Both the position numbers and the translations under genes were made by a program. Below the pieces are notes generated by a model, which saw only the letters and a list, made by a program, of their open reading frames with translations, searched no databases and was not told the origin of the DNA. A DNA stretch of 64,000 nt from Nageia nagi (lineage: Eukaryota; Pinophyta), in NCBI GenBank assembly GCA_050084985.1, contig JBITNC010000001.1, positions 119,784,001-119,848,000 of the forward strand. The letters are read 5' to 3'. Shown here piece after piece: positions 59,501-64,000 of this stretch. How positions within the stretch are numbered: position 1 is the first letter of the stretch; the number at the start of each line of letters is the position of its first letter.

Positions 59501-59830
59501 CCTAGGTTTTTATTCGATCGATTTACAATTATCATTAATAACTACACTATGGATCATAAAATCAAGATCAATACCAAGCATATTAGAATAATACTAAGGA
59601 AACACATCAAAAAACTCTATTAACAATAGGAAGTACCTTTTCCTTTCTTCCAAGGTTAACCAAACTCCTATTTTGATCAACTTTGGGTTCGCTTGGATAT
59701 AAATGTTTAATTCTATTATTTCTTCACTAAGATAGGATATTTCATCACTTAGAGAGGCATAGGCAATGGCCCTAGTCCTGCATCTAAACTTAGTTGTAAG
59801 AGACCTCACAAATGAAGCATCATCACTAGG
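56580..59830 (-). pseudogene. Tat-like gypsy pol remnant (RT, RNase H, archaeal RNase H, integrase)
   Basis: Order on the minus strand: RT start near 59800 ('IKIGVWLTLEERKRY', 'PRKMHPKVAL'), RT core at 59369-59175 ('DINKVFPKDAFPLPNID', 'FFGYNQIRI'), RT-RNase H connection at 58925-58578 ('LQGNIQVIRRFISQLV', 'LLFYVSTTLHALGAILA'), archaeal-type RNase H tail at 57922-57800 ('SNRYVDAMASAPSLAP'), integrase zinc region at 57587-57369 ('ALHKSHDVECGGKF', 'KKCEQCQ'), DDE core at 57266-57054 ('LFMDNYSSF', 'GPYFPHDNGQA') and a GPY module near 56620 ('NWIGPYIV'). It resembles the 16.4 kb element but is far more eroded. No gag or LTR was matched. Confidence 0.88.
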
Positions 59831-60307
59831 ATCCTAGTATTAATGCCCCATTATGGACACATATGACTTACTCCTAAGTTACTGATTTGTTATACCTAGG
59901 ATTAATTTTATGAAAAATCAAAATAAAATGAAGAAAATAATAAGAAATTAACCTAAAATGTCTTCATCATCCTTGCAATATTCATCTCCAAAATAGGCCT
60001 GATATTGTAGGAACCATGCAATGAACCTTTCTCATTGGATTTGGGGAACTCACTCCTAGCTCCCATCAACTCAAGGATAGCATCATCATTTTGAAAAATG
60101 TTTATCTTTATCAGCACTAGGTGCCAAGAATGGGTCTCCATAATAAGCCTACAACTTATTCAAATTGGATCATGTCAAGTTGATCTCTATAGGAGTAGTA
60201 TTCATACCAAAAGTATCTATTCTTAGAGATTGACTAAATACTAAAATATGGAGGTGATTGTTGATAAAAGTCACATTTATAATAGTCTAAGTCTACTATT
60301 TTTAGGG

Positions 60308-60879
60308 TGTTAACAACCTACATTTTGATGAGCCAATAGTGGAAGTTGAAGGGGCATTAGTGGTTTAGATAGTTGAATGGTTTAGGAACATCAATCAGCA
60401 TCTTGAAGATATTTATAGGATTATTTTAAGGCATGCTACTCTCTTGATTCTTCAATCTTAACTTAGAGAGAGTTTTTGGGTTTTGAAATTGTAAATATTT
60501 GAAGGGAGACCAAGATTCATTCTAAAAATTTTGTAGTTCTCAAGTTTTTCTTCTTATTGTAGGAGATTGTAGTAGTGTTGCAGGAGATTTCCATTATTTT
60601 GATGGTATTTCTATATATGCATATAATATTATAATGTCCATAGACAATGAGAAGATAAGGCTCCAATTCCATGTTGAGTTAGCCCACATTGGGTGAACCA
60701 AGGTAAATCATATGTTCATCTTATTATGTGTGATTGAGATTGTTAATTTTTAGTTTTACATTATGTAATTTTGAATTTATATTCAATTTTATGGGTCTCA
60801 TAATGATGAATGTTTTTTCATTCGAATCTATAAGTGAGAATCTAAGTATGCTATAAGCATTTGGTGATTATAGATCACA
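60308..60879 (+). repeat. candidate 5' LTR of a chromovirus-like gypsy element
   Basis: Begins TGTTAACAACC and ends ATCACA immediately before a TGGTATCA primer site. The end is supported by the primer site; the start is a guess from the TG and the change in sequence. No 3' partner lies in the window. Confidence 0.45.
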
Positions 60880-60891
60880 TGGTATCAAAAG
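60880..60891 (+). promoter_or_regulatory. initiator-Met-type primer binding site
   Basis: TGGTATCAAAAG begins one base after a CA end; TGGTATCAGAGC is the usual plant initiator-Met primer site, common in chromovirus gypsy elements. It lies 70 bases before the gag knuckle remnant. Confidence 0.55.
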
Positions 60892-60959
60892 GATCATAAT
60901 ATAAAGGTAAATATTAAGATAAAGGAAAAGGTAAGAAAGAAACTAAGACCACTAATACT

Positions 60960-61193
60960 TTGAAAAAGAAAGAAGGTGATAATAGGCATTATATTCATTA
61001 CGATAGATATGGTCATGTTGATGATAAATATTGGAAACTTCATCCAAAATTATGTCCATATAAGAAAAAGAATAAGGAAAAAAGTTATGCTATGGTTATT
61101 AAATATGAGGATGTTGAGGTAAGTTCAGATGTTTATAATAAACTAAATTGTTCATCCATTCAAAAGGTTGAAGAATATCAAGATAATGAATAA
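60960..61193 (+). pseudogene. gag zinc-knuckle remnant of the chromovirus-like element
   Basis: 'RHYIHYDRYGHVDDKYWKLHP' matches the layout of a chromovirus knuckle (C..C...GH....CWKLHP), with the cysteines changed to Y. It is preceded and followed by lysine-rich sequence and stays open to 61193. Most of gag upstream is missing, which implies an internal deletion next to the LTR. Confidence 0.65.
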
Positions 61194-61199
61194 TAAAGA

Positions 61200-61540
61200 G
61201 TTCATTTATTCCACTAAAAAATCCAAATTAAGAAAATAAGAGTGGATTGCATTGTTGATTTGGGTTCTCAAGCAAATTTGATTGTATAATCTATGGTAAG
61301 CAATTTGGGATTGGAAACTTTCAACCATCCAAATCCATATCCTTTAGGTTTGGGTGCATCACAATGCTAGTTTGCAAGTTACTAAACAATATAAGTTGAA
61401 ATTTGCTATTTATGCAAAGTACATTGATGAAGTTGTGGTTGATGTTGTTCCTTCAGATATTTATGGTGTTATTCTTAGTAAGACTTATATTTGGGATAAA
61501 GATGCTATTTATTATAGAAGATTAAACAAATTATGATTGA
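61200..61540 (+). pseudogene. aspartic protease remnant
   Basis: 'RVDCIVDLGSQANLI' near 61240 carries a D-x-G-S active site. After one frame change, 61354-61536 gives 'VVDVVPSDIYGVILSKTYIW', the closing strand (compare 'GVILGRPW'). Spacing and order suit a gypsy protease. Confidence 0.7.
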
Positions 61541-61779
61541 TGAAACATGGAAAGGTGTTTCTAGCTAATACACATAAAAGCTAGAAAAATCTACCTTTGG
61601 TCACTATCAGTTGGGTAAAATGCCTTATAAATGCTTCTAAAAATTTTGTGTTGATCATGGTGAAAATTGGAGTTTCTAGTAAGGTGAATCTAAAATTGTT
61701 AGCATCATGCAACATTGATTTTAGGTTGTTAATAGCATGCAAAAGGAAAGAATAGATGTAGACAAAAGGAGATAAAGAG

Positions 61780-62960
61780 GCATATTCATGAGTTGGTTGA
61801 TCAAGGTACAATCAAACCAAGTACATCTCCATGTGGATCATCTATTATTTTGGTTCCTAAAAAGGATCAAACTTGGAGGATGTGTATTGACTATAGAGCA
61901 CTTAACAAAATCACCATCAAAAATTGCTATTCTTTGCCTTGGATAGACAATCTTTTAGATCAATTGTAAGGGCAAGATTCTTCACTAAGCTAAACTTGAT
62001 AAGTGGATATCACCAAGTTCAAATAAAGGAGAAGGATATTTGGAACCACTTTCAAGATAATACAAGGCATATTTGAGTGGCTTGTTTTGCCATTTGATTT
62101 GTGCAATGCACTAGCCACATTTATGAGGGTGATGAATGATGTGCTTCATCCATTTATTGATTATTTTACTATTGTATGCTTGGATGATATTCTTGTTTAT
62201 ATTTCTACTTGGGAAGAACATGTTGTATATCTTAAACAAGTGTTTCAAGCTTTACCTAGAGAAAAGTTGTTGAAAATATCTAAATATGAGTTTAACATAG
62301 AGTCTTTGGTGTAATTGGGCCATGTTATTGGTCATGGATAGCTTATGATAAATTCTAGTAAAATAAGTGTTATAGTAGATTGGCCAAATCCATCTAATGT
62401 AATTGAAGTAATGATTTTCTCAGGTGCTATCCAATATTTTAGAAAATTTATTATTGCTTTTTCTCATATTGTTTCACCTTTACATGATATAATTGACAAG
62501 AGACAAGTGTTTCAATGGGGAAAATAACAATAAATAACTTTTGATACCTTAAAGCAAAATATTATCAATGCACTCATTCTAGCACTTCCTAGTTTGCAAA
62601 AGCCATTCAAAGTGGAGACTAATGCAAGTGACTATGCCATGGAGGTCATCCTGTTATAAAAAGGTAAACCAATTCACTATCATTTTGAAAAATTTAGTGG
62701 GGCCATTTTGAATTATCCTACTTATGATAAATAAATGTATGCATTGGTCTAGGTTGTTAAAAAGTAAAAACATTGCTTAATGGTGAAATAAATAATCATT
62801 CATACTAATCATCAACCAATAAAGTACTTACAAACTCAATCAAAATTACAAAAAACTAGACCTTATAGATCGGTGGATTTTTTGCAATAATTTTATCTTG
62901 TGATCAAAAATAAGAAAGGAACATTGAATAAGATTGCTAACATGATTTCTAAACCACATG
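61780..62960 (+). pseudogene. chromovirus-like reverse transcriptase and RNase H remnant
   Basis: RT begins '[20 protein letters not shown]' and '[19 protein letters not shown]' (61785-61915). After a frame change, 62087-62314 reads 'PFDLCNALATFMRVMNDVLH' and 'VCLDDILVYISTWEEHV', the intact LDD box. The connection (62345-62527) and RNase H (62560-62960: 'KPFKVETNASDYAME', 'THHQPIKYL'-like, 'LNKIANMISKP') follow. There is no second RNase H. The finger-palm phrases are those of chromoviruses rather than Tat. Several TAA/TAG stops. Confidence 0.85.
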
Positions 62961-62999
62961 TACCTATAAATTCCACACTACTAGTAGTGTGCAACAATA

Positions 63000-63294
63000 A
63001 TTTTAGGTTGTTAATAGCATGTAAAAAGGGGCCAGTGAGTTCTCTCATAGTACTAAAATCTCTTCCTTTTCTTTTTGAGTCATTTTCAAAGGCATATGTG
63101 CAAGATCCTGACTTTAGAGAGGTGTATGAGTAGTTGTTTTCATATAGATCCAAGTATGAGGGATTAGATGATTTTCATTTGCTAAATGAACTTCTTTATC
63201 ATTTTAATGCATTATGTGTACCTATAGGTGAAAGGATTGGATTGATTAGAGAAGCACATACTTTAAATATTGCAGGACATTTATTAGAAACCTA
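63000..63294 (+). pseudogene. start of integrase, truncated
   Basis: 'AYVQDPDFREVYE', then 'NELLYHFNALCVPIGE' and 'IREAHTLNIAGHLLET' give the linker and the two histidines of the integrase zinc region. The frame ends at TAA near 63292 and no catalytic core was found downstream, so the element is probably truncated here. Confidence 0.7.
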
Positions 63295-64000
63295 ATCCTT
63301 AGGGATTATGGTATAGTTAGTATAGTATTAGATACTTACCATATTTAGTAAATTCATAGCTTTGAGTGTGCTAGAATTTAGAGAGACATTTCTTGTAGAA
63401 TATGAGGAATTACAATGTATCTTAAAGGTCACCCAAGAAGGTGAACAAGAAGAGTCTTTCTCAAATTGCATTTACATAATATTCTACACTAATATAATGC
63501 TTTTTGATCTTAGAGTTATCTGACCTATCATTGGTATCAAATTTTTGAGTTTTTGCTTTCTCTAACTCCATGAACTTGATCAAAAATGTTGCCAAAAACT
63601 TATTTTATCTGAAAATGAGCACTAAAATCTATTTCTAAGAACATATTTAGATACCCATTTTTGAGGAGAGTATTTTTATATTTTGAATGAGGATATTTGG
63701 TAACGTTATGGTGAAGTTATCATAGTTTGAAGCTTCAGTCGAGTAAGTGTTTTGTAACTAGTCATTTTAGTAGTTTTGCCTTTAAGATTTGGTGGTTTGT
63801 TTCTCAAATTCTTGATTTATTAGAGAAAAAGCATTATTGCAATTATTTGTTTAGATAATAATGTGATTTTGGATATTAGTTATTTTCAAAACTTATGCAT
63901 GTCTGAAAAATGTAACCATGGAGGGATCACTTCTAACTTAAAAAAAAACACACTGTGGTCATACACTTTGTAAAAGTCACCCCTTCCCCAAGCATGGTGT
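63295..64000. other. no gene seen
   Basis: AT-rich, no coding frame, RNA gene or LTR recognised to the end of the window. Confidence 0.4.

Noticed and set aside
1-64000. tRNA, rRNA or other structured RNA genes
   Set aside because: No cloverleaf with internal promoter boxes or rRNA-like block was recognised by eye; primer-site-like words belong to retroelement leaders.

Overview
The window looks like intergenic, transposon-packed nuclear DNA of a large, AT-rich seed-plant genome. The basis is that nearly everything recognisable is a plant LTR retrotransposon (Ty3/gypsy Tat lineage, Ty1/copia, a chromovirus-like gypsy) or a plant mobile domain (PMD) gene. I see no intact ordinary host gene and no tRNA, rRNA or CRISPR. 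The very low GC content, and reading frames broken mostly by stops that a single C-to-T change would explain (CAG/CAA/CGA to TAG/TAA/TGA), suggest long cytosine methylation and deamination, as in gymnosperm-like genomes. The species is not determined.

Layout. 1-3768: decayed plus-strand coding remnants of an unrecognised family. 3769-20193: a nearly complete 16.4 kb minus-strand Tat-lineage gypsy element with two ~850 bp LTRs, the target duplication AAGGT, a primer site, a polypurine tract, and one gag-pol frame (17537 down to 9614) ordered gag, protease, RT, RNase H, a second archaeal-type RNase H, integrase. Beyond integrase it carries an unknown sense-strand ORF of two related modules (9525-8296), then, in antisense, a two-exon PMD gene (5318-6481). 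20199-21505: remnant of another intron-containing gene with an acidic and coiled-coil C-terminus. 22259-29075: decayed minus-strand copia element with ~1.33 kb LTRs and a multiplied primer-binding-site array. 30000-30450: gypsy gag remnant. 31015-42388: an old LTR element (plus strand by its polypurine tract) holding an antisense intron-containing PMD pseudogene (33491-35447) and, nested, a gag-only element (36929-41024). 44530-54425: two repeat blocks, each present as an inverted pair, one being an LTR-like unit with a TATA box, plus tandem repeats. 56580-59830: minus-strand Tat-like pol remnant. 60308-63294: plus-strand chromovirus-like gypsy remnant.

The most interesting system is the repeated association of LTR elements with PMD genes placed antisense to the element. 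Because the genomic RNA of the element carries such a gene in reverse, its introns would not be spliced and could survive retrotransposition; two such genes here still show introns. The Tat element also carries the duplicated-module ORF and clusters of a near-palindromic word (GTCACCGGTGAC-like) in the LTRs, the 5' leader and around the PMD promoter and intron. These could be shared regulatory sites, but that is inference.
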